DNA of 64,000 bases from Acanthamoeba lenticulata (Eukaryota; Discosea; Longamoebia; Acanthamoebidae): assembly GCA_002179805.1 (NCBI GenBank), contig NAVB01000063.1:1-64000 (forward strand), in the 5' to 3' direction. Below are positions 33,875 to 45,488 of the stretch, in pieces (positions within the stretch are counted from its first letter, which is position 1; every line of letters begins with the position of its first letter). The notes below the pieces were generated by a model, which was not told the origin of the DNA, did not search any database, and saw nothing but the letters and a program-made list of their open reading frames with translations. The translations under genes were made by a program, and so were the position numbers.

Positions 33875-35039
33875 TCAGTCGTCTGCTTTCCTCTTCTCGC
33901 CAACAGCGGCAGACCCTTCGTCAGCATTATCCTCCTCTTCCTCGTGTCCCGCCTCTGTGGGTACGTCATCACCTTCCTCGTTCTTCCTCCTCTTCGCAAC
34001 GTGTCCGTGATCACCATCCTCCTCATCACCGTCGTCTTCGTCGTCGTCATCATCATCTTGCGTGACGACTTCCTCGAGCAGGGCCTCCTCCCCGTCGGCG
34101 TTGTCGTCGTCTTCATCATCCTCATCACCGTCGCCCTCGACCTCCTCGCCCACGAGTTCGGCCGCGTCCATCTCGGCTTCCATCTCATCCTCAGTTCGCA
34201 GCTGGCCAAGCAGCCCAGTGAACGAGTTGGCGATGAAGATCGGCTGCACCTTGCCTGTTCACACATGTCATCATGACATGGATTAGCTGTTTGTGTCAAT
34301 CGATGAAGAGCTCTTCCTCAACCAGCCCCATTCTATTACCTTCTTCGTCCTGCTGCGAATCGTCATCAAAGAACACGACGTAGGGGCCCGTGGCGCCTTC
34401 GACCTTGCCCACCACACGGAAGTCAAACGCGAGGAAGCCGCCACCTAAGGACAGGCGACGAGGTGAGACACATGAAGGCGGTGGCGAAAGACAAGAAAAT
34501 TATACCCGGATCGTCGCCAAAGGGAACGACGCCCTCGGGGAGCCTGTCCTTGGCCGACTCGTGCACGGTGGCGATGTGTTGCTGCGCGTGCTCGGCGTCG
34601 TCCGCGACGAAGTGGAACAGCATGTTGAACTGCGTGACGTCATAGGCTTCTTGGTCGGGGCTGAAGAACTTGAAGATGTTGGGGAGGCATGCCTGCCCCT
34701 GGTGCTCCATCACCACTGCTTTGTAGTCGTCCGGGAACGTCACCTGTGTAGCGCGCGGCTCACGTTGTAAGCGGTTCAATGGAGACTCGGGTCACGCATT
34801 TGCTCGCCACTAATTTAAGGAAGGAGATTGAAAGGAAGAGGAGTTACATTGAGCTTCGCCTCCACGGCCTGGATGTCGCTCGCGGTCGCGGGACGGGCGT
34901 CTGGCCACAGGTAGGTCTGCCACGAAATGGTCCTGTCTGCCTCACCTTCGATGGCGGAGGGAACCACCGTCGTAGAGACCGCCGTTGGCTCCGCGACCGG
35001 TCCATTGAATGTTGACAAATCGATCGGGGGCAACGACAT
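33875..35039 (-). CDS. SMI1/KNR4 (SUKH) domain protein with acidic tail
   Basis: Minus-strand gene, ATG at 35039 (MSLPPIDLS), stop TGA at 33875-33877, about four exons. The SUKH core includes ARPATASDIQAVEAKLN, then FPDDYKAVVMEHQGQACLPN, GVVPFGDDPGGGFLAFDFR, GPYVVFFDDDS and IFIANSFTGLL. This gives the usual order of aspartate-rich loops and a final helix. In fungi Knr4/Smi1 coordinates cell-wall signalling. In bacteria SUKH proteins are often immunity proteins, but nothing here suggests a toxin partner. The C-terminus is a long Asp/Glu tail (about 34160-33940) with a basic end (KRRKNEE, KRKAD), which may act as a nuclear signal. Function in amoebae is unknown. Confidence 0.8.
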
Positions 35040-35383
35040 CTTGGGGCCGGTACAAGCTGGAAACGGCCGTTGCACAAACGGCGAACCGTTATCTTGAATT
35101 TCAGCCTTCTTTTCTTTTTCTTTTCATTAACTATAAATTCTCGCCCTGATGCTAGTGCTACTGCTTGGGGTGGGGAAGACGCTGTGCGAGCCGACGTTTG
35201 TCGAACTGAAGGGTATGAGCGATATGGAAAAAGTACTACTACGTAGTGTTGTATGAAAGAAAGTGGTGCCTGCACATGCGCTCTACCTGCGAGGCCTTCT
35301 ACTTCTTCCTCTTCTCTCCCTCGTTCCACCACGCTTGGCGGTCTCTCGCGACTGATTCAGTCCCACGCACCACGCGCGGTTCC
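35040..35383. other. Intergenic region
   Basis: This lies between the SUKH start and the 3' end of the SMIM7-like gene. A short plus frame near 35150 (MLVLLLGVGKTL) has no convincing continuation. No RNA gene or repeat seen. Confidence 0.4.
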
Positions 35384-35826
35384 TCACGCGCCAAACATCC
35401 TGAGGTGGGAGGGAGAGTGAGGTGCGTGACAACGTAGGAGGGACGGTCCCCGTTCAAGACATCGCCACCCACCAAGGGAGGAGGCGTACACAATCATGAG
35501 GAAGAGCACAACCACGTTCCAGAGTGCCACGAAGACCCGAAGAAGGCGAAGATTGCGCAGCAGCTCAAAGAGTTTGTTCTTAAACCCGTCCGCCGGTTCA
35601 TCAAATGAGTGTTCCCTGGCCGGCCTGCGATCCAAAAGGTCAGAGGTTGAGGAGATCAAGAAGGCATGAAACATGTGAACGAGTACAGTTTAAAGTTCAA
35701 GATGGCGGCTCCATTGATGATGAGCGTGCTGTGCATTCACCAGTAAATTGGTGAGCTCACCTGAATGATAGAAAGAATTGAGGTCAAATACCTGAAGAGA
35801 ATTATGTCGGAGAAGGACAGCAACAT
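35384..35826 (-). CDS. SMIM7: Small integral membrane protein 7 homologue
   Basis: Three short exons on the minus strand: 35826-35792, 35728-35687 and 35624 to the stop at 35384. They splice to MLLSFSDIILFSTLIINGAA (continuing ILNFKL), then a polar loop and LLRVFVALWNVVVLFLMIVY. The pattern of two hydrophobic segments, NFKL after the first and R-x-F-x-ALWN before the second, matches the small conserved protein SMIM7. The first two exons are only 35 and 42 nt, which hides the gene from simple ORF search. The family ends soon after the second helix, whereas this frame continues about 30 residues (GGWRCLERGPS...). Another splice may therefore shorten the tail. The function of SMIM7 is not established. 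Confidence 0.7.
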
Positions 35827-35913
35827 GCTGTGCGTCTACGTGTGGCCCAATCTGTCCCTTTCGTTTTTGTGTTGATTTTTGTTTTCCTTTACTTTCTTTT
35901 TGTTTTCGCCACT

Positions 35914-36756
35914 TCATGCTGGACTGGAAGCCCCGGCAGAGCGCCGCCGGACGTGCGTCATGCCTGCTCGCCCACTGCCATTTCCACTGTCTTCTTGCGG
36001 TGTGTACTCAGAGGTCGCCAACACTTCGAGCTCCGTGGCCATCTCGCCACCTCTCGTGTGGCCCTCCGCGGCAGGGCGCAACTGCAGGAAGATGACGACT
36101 GCCGCTAAAGCTAGCGCAGCCACTCCCTCGCCGGCGATGGTGAAGTTGACCACAGGCGCATATGACATCGGTGGCTCCACAGTGTAGTGCATCAGCGTGA
36201 GGATAGACGTGGAGGCGTAGATCAGCATGCCTCGAGACCATCGCTTTGTGCTGGCGGCGCTGATTCCCGGCAGGCCAGCGTTGTATCCCGCGTAGGCTTT
36301 GAGTAGTGCCACAGCGCATACAGCACCTCCGATGGTCGTCGGAACGTTGAAAAAGAAGGTAATCTCCATGGTGGAGACGACATAGCGGACGTAGAGCCAT
36401 TCGGGTTCGTAGTAGTCTACCGGCCGCGCTATATTGTCGGCAAAGTGGGCTATGTGAATGGCCAAGTGGACCCCATAAGCCACGTACAGGAGCAGCGCAG
36501 ACAGGACCCACGGCTGGCTCCTGAGCACCGCACCCCATACAAAGCTCAGTTTAAATTCCTGACCTTGCCTGTCTTGTGCAGCGCACCTTGCTCCCGGCGG
36601 ACGAAGAAGCTTCCAGAGACCCACGGACACATGGAGGAGCGCGCACACTCCAAAGAACAGCGTGAGCGCGGTAAAGGCCGTACGCACTTCAGTGAGTGGC
36701 CCCTCCGTAGTGACGATCGACTTGCCAAAAGACGAGAGACCGAACGTAGTTGTCAT
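35914..36756 (-). CDS. Unknown multipass membrane protein
   Basis: A single long frame from ATG 36756 (MTTTFGLSSFGKS) to TGA at 35914-35916, about 280 residues. Hydrophobic segments occur at FTALTLFFGVCALLHVSVGL, PWVLSALLLYVAYGVHLAIH, FFFNVPTTIGGAVCAVALL, GMLIYASTSILTLMHY and VAALALAAVVIFLQL, giving five or six helices. The frame stays open upstream of 36756 through an intron-like stretch (about 36890-36830), so an extra 5' exon is likely (for example LVFICSGSATG joined to RGRPAWKERY). The tail is soluble, with Ser/Arg-rich VRRRSAGASS. No family recognised. Confidence 0.65.
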   Translation of the reverse strand: MTTTFGLSSFGKSIVTTEGPLTEVRTAFTALTLFFGVCALLHVSVGLWKLLRPPGARCAAQDRQGQEFKLSFVWGAVLRSQPWVLSALLLYVAYGVHLAIHIAHFADNIARPVDYYEPEWLYVRYVVSTMEITFFFNVPTTIGGAVCAVALLKAYAGYNAGLPGISAASTKRWSRGMLIYASTSILTLMHYTVEPPMSYAPVVNFTIAGEGVAALALAAVVIFLQLRPAAEGHTRGGEMATELEVLATSEYTPQEDSGNGSGRAGMTHVRRRSAGASSPA

Positions 36757-37222
36757 GTAAAGAAATAAAGAGTACTTGACCGGGACATAACGCTCCTTCC
36801 ATGCAGGCCTCCCCCGCCTGGGGAAAAGTAGAGAGAAGAAATGAAATCGTCCAGTTTTGACGCTATCAACACCCGGTGGCGGAGCCAGAGCAGATAAACA
36901 CCAGCCACAGTGACCGGTGTTGGCGTTGTGGCACCAAAACCAAAAAGAAGACAGATTTCCGTAAGTATGCGGAAGGTATGTGGGCATTCTCTGAAGCCCA
37001 TTACTTCGGCCGAATGTCGGGCGGTGTTCGTGGACGGATAAAACAGGATATTCCAACGAAACGCACCCGCGGAGAAAGCGGTAAAGCAGAGTGCTATTTC
37101 GTGAAGCCGCCAGACACAGAAACGCATCACACGTTCAATTCTGATCAGGTAGTTGCATCAACGGCCTAGAGCTACACAGATCAAACCCTACTCCTTTATA
37201 TCAATCCAAAACACACAACAAA
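36757..37222. other. Divergent promoter region
   Basis: This separates the unknown membrane protein gene (minus) from the CUE/SKICH-like gene (plus). It probably also holds a 5' exon of the membrane protein. A TTTATAT motif at about 37195, roughly 28 bp before the plus-strand ATG, is a possible TATA element. Confidence 0.4.
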
Positions 37223-39936
37223 ATGGCTGAGGGATTCGATATGACGGCTAGCATGCACGCGGATTTGCTTCGCATGTGCAAAGGCGACAAGGCGAAAGCC
37301 CTGCAGATGTTCACAGGCCTTCAAGGGCAGATGGAAGAGGAAAAGAAGAGGTCACAGGACCGTAAGATCGACGAGTTGGCTGCAAATTTCCCTGGCATCA
37401 CTCGCGACGCGCTCTCCCAGATCCTCGCCGAGAACGAGTGGGATGTGGAAAAGGCCATCATCCCGTGCTTCGAGCACCAGGAGAAGGAGAGAGAGGCACA
37501 GCAACAGAAGGAGCGAGAGGAGCAGAACAAGCGACGAGAGGAGGAAAGAAGGGCCAGGCAGGCTGAAGCGCGGGCCAAGGCAACCGACATCCTCATGCAG
37601 ATGTTCTCCAACGTCCCGCAGGACAAGATTCAGGCTCTCCTGGATGAGAATGAAGGAGATGTCGATCTCACCATCGACGAGCTCTTCAAGCAACAAACTG
37701 AGCAAGAGGAAGCACAGAAGAAACGTAAGCAGGAAGAAGAGGAGCGCGTGAAGCAGGCTGAACTTGAAAGGCGTTTCACGATCGACGCCTTGGTGCAAAA
37801 GTACGTCAACTCGACTTACAACCTGAAATTGCCAATTACAGATTTGCTCAACCTTGCATCTCCAGGTTTGGTGACTACTGCAGCGAGGCCGAAATCGAAG
37901 CCATCCTCGTCAAGAACAACTGGGACGTCGTGGTTGCCAGCCGTGACTTCTTGCGCCTCGTCGAGGAACGCAAGCTCGACCAGCTCAAGCGCCTCTACCC
38001 GGTACGAGATCCTCTCCAGAGTGGCGTAGTTGCTTGTCCTACGAGCGGCTACATCTTACGAGATACGTTGTGTTGCTTTACACCAGACTCTGGACGAGCG
38101 TGATATCAGGGATGCGCTCTACAAGAACGACTGGAATCTGATTGAGACGATGAAGCAGCTGCGAGCCCTCCAGGCCGAGCTGAAGGCCAAGAAGGAGGAG
38201 GAAGAGCGCCTCCGCGCCGAGGCCGAGGCTCGCGCTCACGAGCTGGCCAAGCAGGAGGCCGAACGCCGCCGTCTTGAGGCCGAGGCCCAGGCTCTCGCGC
38301 GTGCCGAGGCCGAGGCGCAGGAGGACCGCGCTCGCAGGCTCGCCGAAGAGGAGGCTCAGGCCCGCGCTCGCGCCGAAGCCAAGGCGCGCGAGGAGGCCGA
38401 GGCCAAGGCTCGCACCGAGGCTGAGGCTGCTGCCGCCGCTGCTGCAGAGGAGAAGGTATGTGTCAACGTCCTCACACTCCATTCGCTCCGATCAAACGTT
38501 TAATCCGTTGATTTTTCATCAGAAGAGGGCTGCGTCCAAGCAAGCGGCTGACCACATGCTGCTCGAGCGCTCGATCATCATCGGCAAGGAGCTGGTGCGT
38601 GTTCTCTTCGTCGTAGTCATTCTGCTACTTTTTGGCTCCAAATGTATTAATGATGTGCGTTGTCATTGCCAACAACAGGACGAGATTATCCAGGCGCAGC
38701 GCAAGATCGCCGAGGACGAGGCCGACCCGATGGCGCTCGTCAAGCGCGAGCTCGAGGAGAAGCTCAAGTTTGGCCCCGAGAACCTGCCCGGCATGCCTGG
38801 CATGGTCCCGCCCACGCGCCGCATCATCGACGAGCTTCAAGGCCGACGCACCCCGCCCCGCGAGGGCCCCGTGCCCGCCCCTGCCGAGGAGGCTCAAGTC
38901 CCGCCGCAGCAGGCCAGCTCCGAGCCGGCCAAGGTCCTCCCGACAGCGATGGAGTTTACCGAAGTCGAGACTGGCGCCATCGAGTCCAAGGTGCAGCTGC
39001 GCGCCTCGCCCGCTTCGCTCGACATCCGCCGGCCGATCACGGTTGAGTGGGAGATGGAGTCGGCGCCGTCGAGCTCCGACTGGATCGGGCTCTACCGGGT
39101 GGGTAGCGACAATGGCAGCTACGTAGCCTATGACTGGATCCGCCCGGCGGCCGCGCGGGGCTCCATGACCTTCACCCCGCTCGAGTTTGGCGACTATGAG
39201 CTCCGCTACTTTGCCTCGACCGCGACCTTCTTCTCGCGTCAGTACTCGATCAAGGCCGTCTCCAACCCCGTCCACGTCGGGTACGTTCTTCTCTATCATC
39301 TTCTCTTTCTTGTCCTTTTTCTTCTTTGTCTCATTGATTACTGTTATTCTGTTTTGCAGACCGCAGGTGAGGCTGGAGCCGTCGTACGACGCGGCGAGCA
39401 ACATGCTCTCGGTGAAGATCGTGCAGGAGGCCGGGAACCAGTACCCGAGCGCGTGGGTGGGCCTCTACGCCTCGCGCCAGGAGACCGACAACAGCCGCTA
39501 CCGCGCGTTTGACTGGGTCACCAACGCCGTCGACCACACGCTCAGCTTTGCCTGCCCCAAGGCCGGCGAGTGGGAGTTTAGGCTCTTCCCCCAGCGGAGC
39601 TACGTCGACGTCGCCCGCGCGGCCGTGGCCGTCGGAGGCACCGACAGCGTCGAGCTCGCGCTCGAGGACGACGGCCGCCAGATGGTCGTCCGCACGCGCC
39701 TCACCACGGTCGACCCGGCCACGGACCACGTCTGGGTCGGCATTTATCGCACCGACGTTGGCGAGGACCACCGCCAGTACCGCAAGTACAAGTACGTGGC
39801 ACAGGCCGCGGGCACCGTCGCCTTCCGGGCCTGCACGACGGCGGCCACCTACGAGGCCCGCGTCTTTGCCAACAAGCGCCTCGATGCGCCCGTCGCGAGG
39901 AGCAACACCATCGTCGTCCTCCCTGCGCCCCAGTGA
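37223..39936 (+). CDS. Multi-CUE domain protein with SKICH-like repeats
   Basis: Plus-strand gene, ATG at 37223, stop TGA at 39934-39936, about seven exons. The N-terminal half holds four CUE/UBA-like three-helix modules separated by Glu/Arg-rich coiled coils. Their cores are LAANFPGITRDALSQIL, MFSNVPQDKIQALLDE, FGDYCSEAEIEAILVKN and LDERDIRDALYKNDWN, each ending in a DV/NL motif. CUE domains bind ubiquitin. A long Ala/Glu/Arg helix follows (38160-38460). The C-terminal half has three beta-sandwich repeats, marked by SDWIGLYRVGSDNGSYVAYDW, AWVGLYASRQETDNSRYRAFDW and VWVGIYRTDVGEDHRQYRKY. These resemble SKICH or related Ig-like domains that target membranes. A membrane-linked ubiquitin receptor is inferred. 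I know of no characterised protein with this arrangement. Confidence 0.75.
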
Positions 39937-40097
39937 GTGTTGTTGCGTCTTGAGGCCGAGAAGCTTTTCTGCTCTGCCATCTGCCATTTATTTATTCTTC
40001 CAAAAAGAAATCGTTTTTTTTGAATAATAGTTTTTTTAATTTGTTTATTGTTTTGATTTTTTGGTACAGAAGAGGCGCAGAGTTGGTGAACTATGGC

Positions 40098-40772
40098 TTA
40101 GCCCTCGATGCCCTGGTTGTAGTCGCGGAACTTGATCTCGCCCACCTTGACGGCAGAGTCCTTGGGCAGGGTCGACGGGTCGAACATCATCGACTGAGGC
40201 AGGTGCGCGGGGATGTCCTTGGGGGCGGTCTGGCCCGTGTAGGGGCCCACAATCTCGTCGAGATCACACTCGTTGATGAACTCGATGAACTGCTTCTCCG
40301 AGACCATGCCCGTGTTGGACGGGTCGAGCATCGCGTAGGCGGTCGCAGTGGCCTTGCTCATGTCCACGCCAGGGCCAAGGGCCTCCTTGGGGGCCTTGCA
40401 CCGCTTGCGCAAGGAGTAGAGCTGGAAGCAGTCCTTAATGAACTTCTCGGCCGCCTTCTTGTTGATGCTTCCCAGGTTCTTGGGGTCATAGAACTGCCAA
40501 ATCTCTCGCGCCATCTAGAAATCGAACGCACCATTTAACAAAGCCTTCCCAGGGTGAACTTGGTCGAGCAGTGGGCGTACCTGGTCTATTTTGGAGTCCA
40601 AATCTTCATCTATGTCCACTTCTTCAGAAGCGGTGGGCGGCTTGATGGTTCCCTTCTTGAGCTCCTTCACGAGCTGCTTCTTCATCTGAGGATCGTCGAA
40701 CACCGTGTACCCATCTGGGCTCGGGAAGACCGTCTCCATCAGCACAAGACCCTTAATGCTCGCTGCGCCCAT
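40098..40772 (-). CDS. EF-hand-like calcium-binding protein
   Basis: Two exons, 40772-40581 and 40514-40098, encode about 202 residues. The second exon has two EF-hand-like helix-loop-helix units: IWQFYDPKNLGSINKKAAEKF and AYAMLDPSNTGMVSEKQFIEF. The loops keep D-x-x-N/S-x-G-x-I/V but the last position is Lys rather than the usual Glu, so Ca2+ affinity may be reduced. The N-terminus (PDGYTVFDDPQMKKQLVKEL) and the C-terminal region (MMFDPSTLPKDSAVKVGEI) have no known domain. The protein is probably cytosolic; partners are unknown. Confidence 0.75.
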
Positions 40773-40932
40773 CTTCTCCTCTCCTTCCTCGTCTTGCTTC
40801 TTGGCCTTCTTCTTGCTCTCCCCTCAGCGTTCTTTCTGGGCGTCCCAGCTCCCCTGCTGGGTCAACCGATAAAATTAATTAATGATTGAAATGCTTTGGA
40901 TTCTTGTTTTAATTCTCTTCCTTTCATTCCAG

Positions 40933-43653
40933 TCACCGCTCGGTGGTCGCCCACTGTAGCCAGCGACGGAGGGCGACGGCGTAGGGCGTCTCGGCCTTGT
41001 GCTGCTGCCCCGGCCCGGTGGCGGCCGAGGTCGTGACGGCGGCCGTAGCAGAGGCGGCCAGCGGGAGGAAATGGTGCGACGTCACTGTCGTCGTCGTTGT
41101 CCCGGCGGCTCGCGCGGCGGCTTTGTCGGCGGCTGCGCCCTCGACGCGGCCGCTGGCGGTGGCATCCTCGTCGACCATCACCTTCTGCATGATCTGCAAT
41201 TGGTGCGCCTGCACGAGCGCCACCAGGCTCACCTCCCTGGCGCGACAAAACACGCGCATGAGTCTCGGCTCAAAGAGTGACAGGTCAAGGGGAGGCGAAG
41301 AAGGACGCACATGGACGTGGCCTTGTCGACGAGCGACCTGAACAGGAGCGACAGGTCGCGCCGCTCCACGGAGCGCCCCTCCTGCACAGCCGCTTGGTGC
41401 AGATCTGCCGCAAGGAAGAAGGTGATGATAACGATGATGAAAGGGGAGGGAAGAAGAGGAAAAGAAGGGAAGGACGGTACCGCCGAGGAGGCGATGCGAG
41501 AGCTGCATGAGGAGGTATTCCAGGAATTCCTCGTCAGAAAAGATGGGCTTGGCACAGCCGCACACGATCTTGGGGCCGTCGACCACAACGTGCATCACCA
41601 GGCTGACACCACACGACGCGTCAGTCACGACACGAGACACAAGACACGACGCGTGCACATGTGGCACGAACCTGGAGGCCAAGAGGACGTTGAAGGAGGA
41701 GATGGTGGGCGAGTTGGGCGAGATAAACCAGCGCGTGGTGAGGAAGGGCGTGGCGAAGCAGAGGGCGCCGAGGCGCGCGTGCAGGCGCTGCCGCAGGCAA
41801 TGGTGGCGGAAGGTGTCGAACAGCGCGTTGGCCATCCTAATGCCCGCCCGCCGCGACGGCGGCGTAGGCATTGACGGATTGATCTGCAATCGCAGCATCT
41901 GGTCTTGCTGTTGCCATAAAGAAAAGAATAAATAAATAAATCGTGACCAGAAGAAAAAAAATCAAATATTTAATCATAAAAAATGTTAATAATAAAAGAA
42001 AAAACAAGGTGGCGAGGGTACGTGTTGCCGCCAGAGCTTGAAGAGGAGGACGGTCAGCGTGTCGGCGATGTTGCCCTCGCCGTCCTTGAGCTCATCGTCG
42101 TCCAGGTGGACGGTCAGCGTGTCCTCGTCGCCCATGCCCTCGACCCACTCGCTGCCCTCCTGCGCACGCGCAACCCACATGTACGCGATGACGATCACAC
42201 GATACACAACACGACATACGGCCACGGTTCGACCATGGCTTGGCTTGCTGGGAAACGTACGGGCGGCGCGAGGCGGGACGAGACTAGGCGGATGGACAGC
42301 GCGCGGGCGCGTACGGTCGCGTCATAGAAGGTGATCTCGTTCTCAAAGACGTGGGTGTGGGCCACCCACCACCACTGGCCACCTCCACTTCCACCTCCGC
42401 CAGCCTTCTGGCCCGAAGCCTGCTGGCGGGTGGCCTCCGACACGCCCTCGGACAGCTCGCGGAACAGCTCGGCGCAGAACTGGGCGCGGAGGGCCCGGCC
42501 CAGCAGCGCGGCCGTGGCGGCGGCGCCCGTGGCCTCCTCGACGTCCTCCCCTCGCCCGCTGCCGTCGTGGCTGGCCGAGTGCTGCTGGTGATGGTGCTGT
42601 GCGGGCGCCGTGAGGACCTGCAGGGACTTGTCGACACGTGAGGGCGCCATGTGCACTACAACCTCGCCCGTCCGCGTCTTCCGCAGCTCCACCTCGCACG
42701 CCTCTGTCTCGTCGCCGCCAATGTCAACTTCAGCTTCGACGACGGCAACGGCGACGACAACGACGATGAAGGAGAAGAGTCTGCGTACCAGCGCTGCTTG
42801 AGACCGGGATGGCGTACTCGGCCATGATGGCCCGGGCGGGGCGCCCGCGAAGCTTGACCTCCTTGCGGAGGGTGAGAAGCTCGTCATTGTGGCGCTTCTC
42901 GCGCGCCACGCGCGCCCTCAGGCGGGTCGCCGCCCGGTTCAGCTCCTCAGAGGCTCGCTCGAGTTGCTGCGTGTTCGCCGCCAACAGACCGGTCAATCGA
43001 AGTGGGGCTCGAGGGCAGGAGCGAATAGACCAAGCACGGACCTTTTGCTTGGCGAGGATGGTAAAGGCCCGCGAGTCGACCGCCCGTGAGACTGGGGGCG
43101 GTTGCTTCTGGATGAGGCCCGTGGCCAGATGCTCCCCGCGCTGCGCCATGTCGATGAACCCGAACATGAGCTCCATCTCGCCCAGCGCGTGTCTGCCGTG
43201 GGGATAGAGGCAAGTACAGGAGATCAGCACCCAAAAATCCTTCTACGCGTAGAAGATGGGTTGTTGATCGGTACCGCATGCGGGCGAAAATGGCTTCACG
43301 ACGCGTGGCTTCGAGGCGCATGCGCTCCTCCCGCTTCTTCTGGGCCTCGCGCGCTCGCGCCTTGGCGCCGTCCTCGTCCTCCTTCCCACGCTCCTTGCCA
43401 TACTTGAAGAAGTCCACCTGCCGTGCTCGCTGTGTGAACAACTCCTGTCTGTCCTTCTCCCTTTGTGTGGTGTGCAGCGCATTAATTCGATGGTACAAAA
43501 TCGCGGCAGGGCGAAGTAGATGGCTTACGGTTCGTGCTGCTCTGTGACCGTGGCTGGATTGGCAGGGTCTTCAAGGTAGCAGAGCACCTGCCGGTCGTCG
43601 CTCCACGCGGCGTCCACCGTCACGCGCACCCCATCCGCGCCTGGCCCCTCCAT
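40933..43653 (-). CDS. MED17: Mediator complex subunit 17
   Basis: Minus-strand multi-exon gene, ATG at 43653 (MEGPGADG), stop TGA at 40933-40935. An N-terminal Arg/Glu helix precedes ALGEMELMFGFIDMAQRGEH. Next comes the family core, in which LERASEELNRAATRL and NDELLTLRKEVKLRGR align with the Med17 helix that ends in LRxxWxLR. LLGRALRAQFCAELFRELSE and VAHTHVFENEITFYD match the next conserved block. Near the C-terminus FSDEEFLEYLLMQLSHRLLGG and VQAHQLQIMQKVM match the human region around QMSQHQVHAVQQL. Med17 is the scaffold of the Mediator head module for RNA polymerase II transcription. Low-complexity His/Gln and Ala/Thr stretches interrupt the conserved blocks. Assignment rests on block order and spacing. 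Confidence 0.72.
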
Positions 43654-43727
43654 CTTGGTGACAGAGAAAGCTGTTTCTTTTGTGTTTTTTAAATTTTTTT
43701 GATTTAAATAGTTGCTGCAAAAGCTTG

Positions 43728-45488
43728 TCACGGTGTAGAGGGCGATGGTGGTGACGTTGACGATGACGCTATGAGCCAAGAGTGGACGTGCTTGGGCACG
43801 CTCTGAAGTAGCACGCTTCGGGCCGGCGCGCCAAGGCGTCGCATGCGGAACAGGATGCCCCGCCACTCGTGGCCCGCCACACGTTTGGCAAAAGCCCGCT
43901 CCTCGTCCTCCTTTGGTTGTTGGTGCTCTTCGTGCAGCGCCTGCATGACCTCTTCGTATGCGGTTTGCACACGAGTGCACAGCTGCTCGAAGCGTCGCTC
44001 TACGTCAGCGTAGAGCTCGGCGTGCTCGGGAAAATAGGCCACGAAGCCCAAATCCTCCTCTTCCTCTGACGCCTCATGCTGAGCCGTTGAACGTCGTTCT
44101 TTCTGATGCAGGGTTTCGAGGAAGACGTGTAAGATTTCCTTCTCGAGCGCGTGTCGATCGTGCTTGGCCTGGGTCTGCTCGGGCGAGTGGAGGTAGCAGT
44201 AGAACTTGCGATAGAGTGGCGGCACGGCGCTTGCCTGCTCCATGGGCTTCACCGGGTCTTTCGGGAACCGCTCCATCAACTGGACACCCAAGCAAGCCCA
44301 CAAGTACACACAAGCGCATGAGAGAGAGAGAGAGAGTTATGCACGCGTCTTGCGCCAGCAATGCGAAGGATACGCAAGCGGTAGAACGCACGTGGAGGTA
44401 GATGGGGCGGAAGCGACGCTCGTAGTCCTCCCAGACGAGGGAGGTCATGGGCCGCACCTCATCCCAGTAGGGGTTGGCGACGAGGTAGTTCTCGATGCGG
44501 CCCGTTTCGAACAGTTGTATCCCAAAATGCAAATACCTGAATGTGCGTTCATCGTTTACGCATGAACAGGTGTGAAAGGTGAAATCGACCAAGAGACGTA
44601 CCGCAGGGCGTGCGTGAGCATCTTCTTGCTCTTGCGCAGCAGCTGGTCCTGCTCCGTGCTCTGTGGCTTGCCCTCTGGTGAGGAGGCATGAAATGTTAGT
44701 CGCACCTTGTAGAAGCATGGTGCAGGGGAACAACGAACCCTGGGCAAGCCGCTGGGCCTGCTTGCAGTAGACCTTGGCCCGGTTCATAGAACTGCAAGCT
44801 TTCATGAAGAAGGCCTTCTTCAGCTTATCAACCTTATGCCCCGCGCGATGACACCAAGAAGACCAGGTCAGAGTCTGCCAGCTGCCCCGTCACCTGGCAC
44901 TACTGGCATACCGCGACACTCCAGTGCTCGAGGAAGCTGGCAGAGGGGATCGTCTCGAGCCACACGTTGTTGCGTGGGAGGAAGACACAGTAGAGCGCCA
45001 GAAAGTGATGATCCCGCACCATGTCCTGTTAGTCATCGTGAGTTGTGCTCAAAAGCTGCCAAGGTCGCTAGTATATGGCACCTGGAAGGCATCAAGAGTG
45101 TAGATGCAGGCGTTGAACTGACCGTGGTCGATGAGGTTTGTCCCGCGGTAGTCATTGGGCACGACGAACATGAAGTCCCTTTGTGCCACCCCTACGGTCA
45201 TACGACAGCCTGCAGGAAGGGCCAGTGGAGGAACGCACCAGTCGGAACCGGGCTCAGCCGTGCCGTAGACGCGAGAGCCTAACTGATACACGTTGAGCAC
45301 CTCGGGCTGGGCGTGGCCCTCTGCGTCCACGAGTTCTGTACTCGGTACAGCAGCACTGCTTGGCCGACAAAAGCCAAGTGCCTGCACAGGAGAGGAGTTG
45401 TAGGCAGACGTTTTAGATGTAAAGAGCAGAGTACCTTGAGCACCACAGCCAGCGTCACATCACTCTCGGGCACCCAGTCCTTCTCCAT
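43728..45488 (-). CDS. RlaP-like nucleotidyltransferase-fold protein
   Basis: Minus-strand gene, ATG at 45488 (MEKDWVPESD), stop at 43728-43730, about eight exons. The key region is VLNVYQLGSRVYGTAEPGSDW joined to DFMFVVPND. This is the GS...GSDxD signature of the nucleotidyltransferase superfamily, in the form seen in RlaP/COG3541 proteins (GSRxYG...SDxD). It is followed by FNACIYTLDAFQ, a run of helices, and SKKMLTHALRYLHFGIQLFETG, matching the helical half of that family. The C-terminal third (44310-43730) is a charged helical extension. RlaP proteins are mostly bacterial and phage-encoded, and their substrate is not known. The metal-binding Asp pair appears intact, so activity is possible. 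Confidence 0.6.

Noticed and set aside
35150..35260. Short plus ORF starting MLVLLLGVGKTL, considered as an LSm-type exon
   Set aside because: No continuation with Sm motifs could be found on either side.
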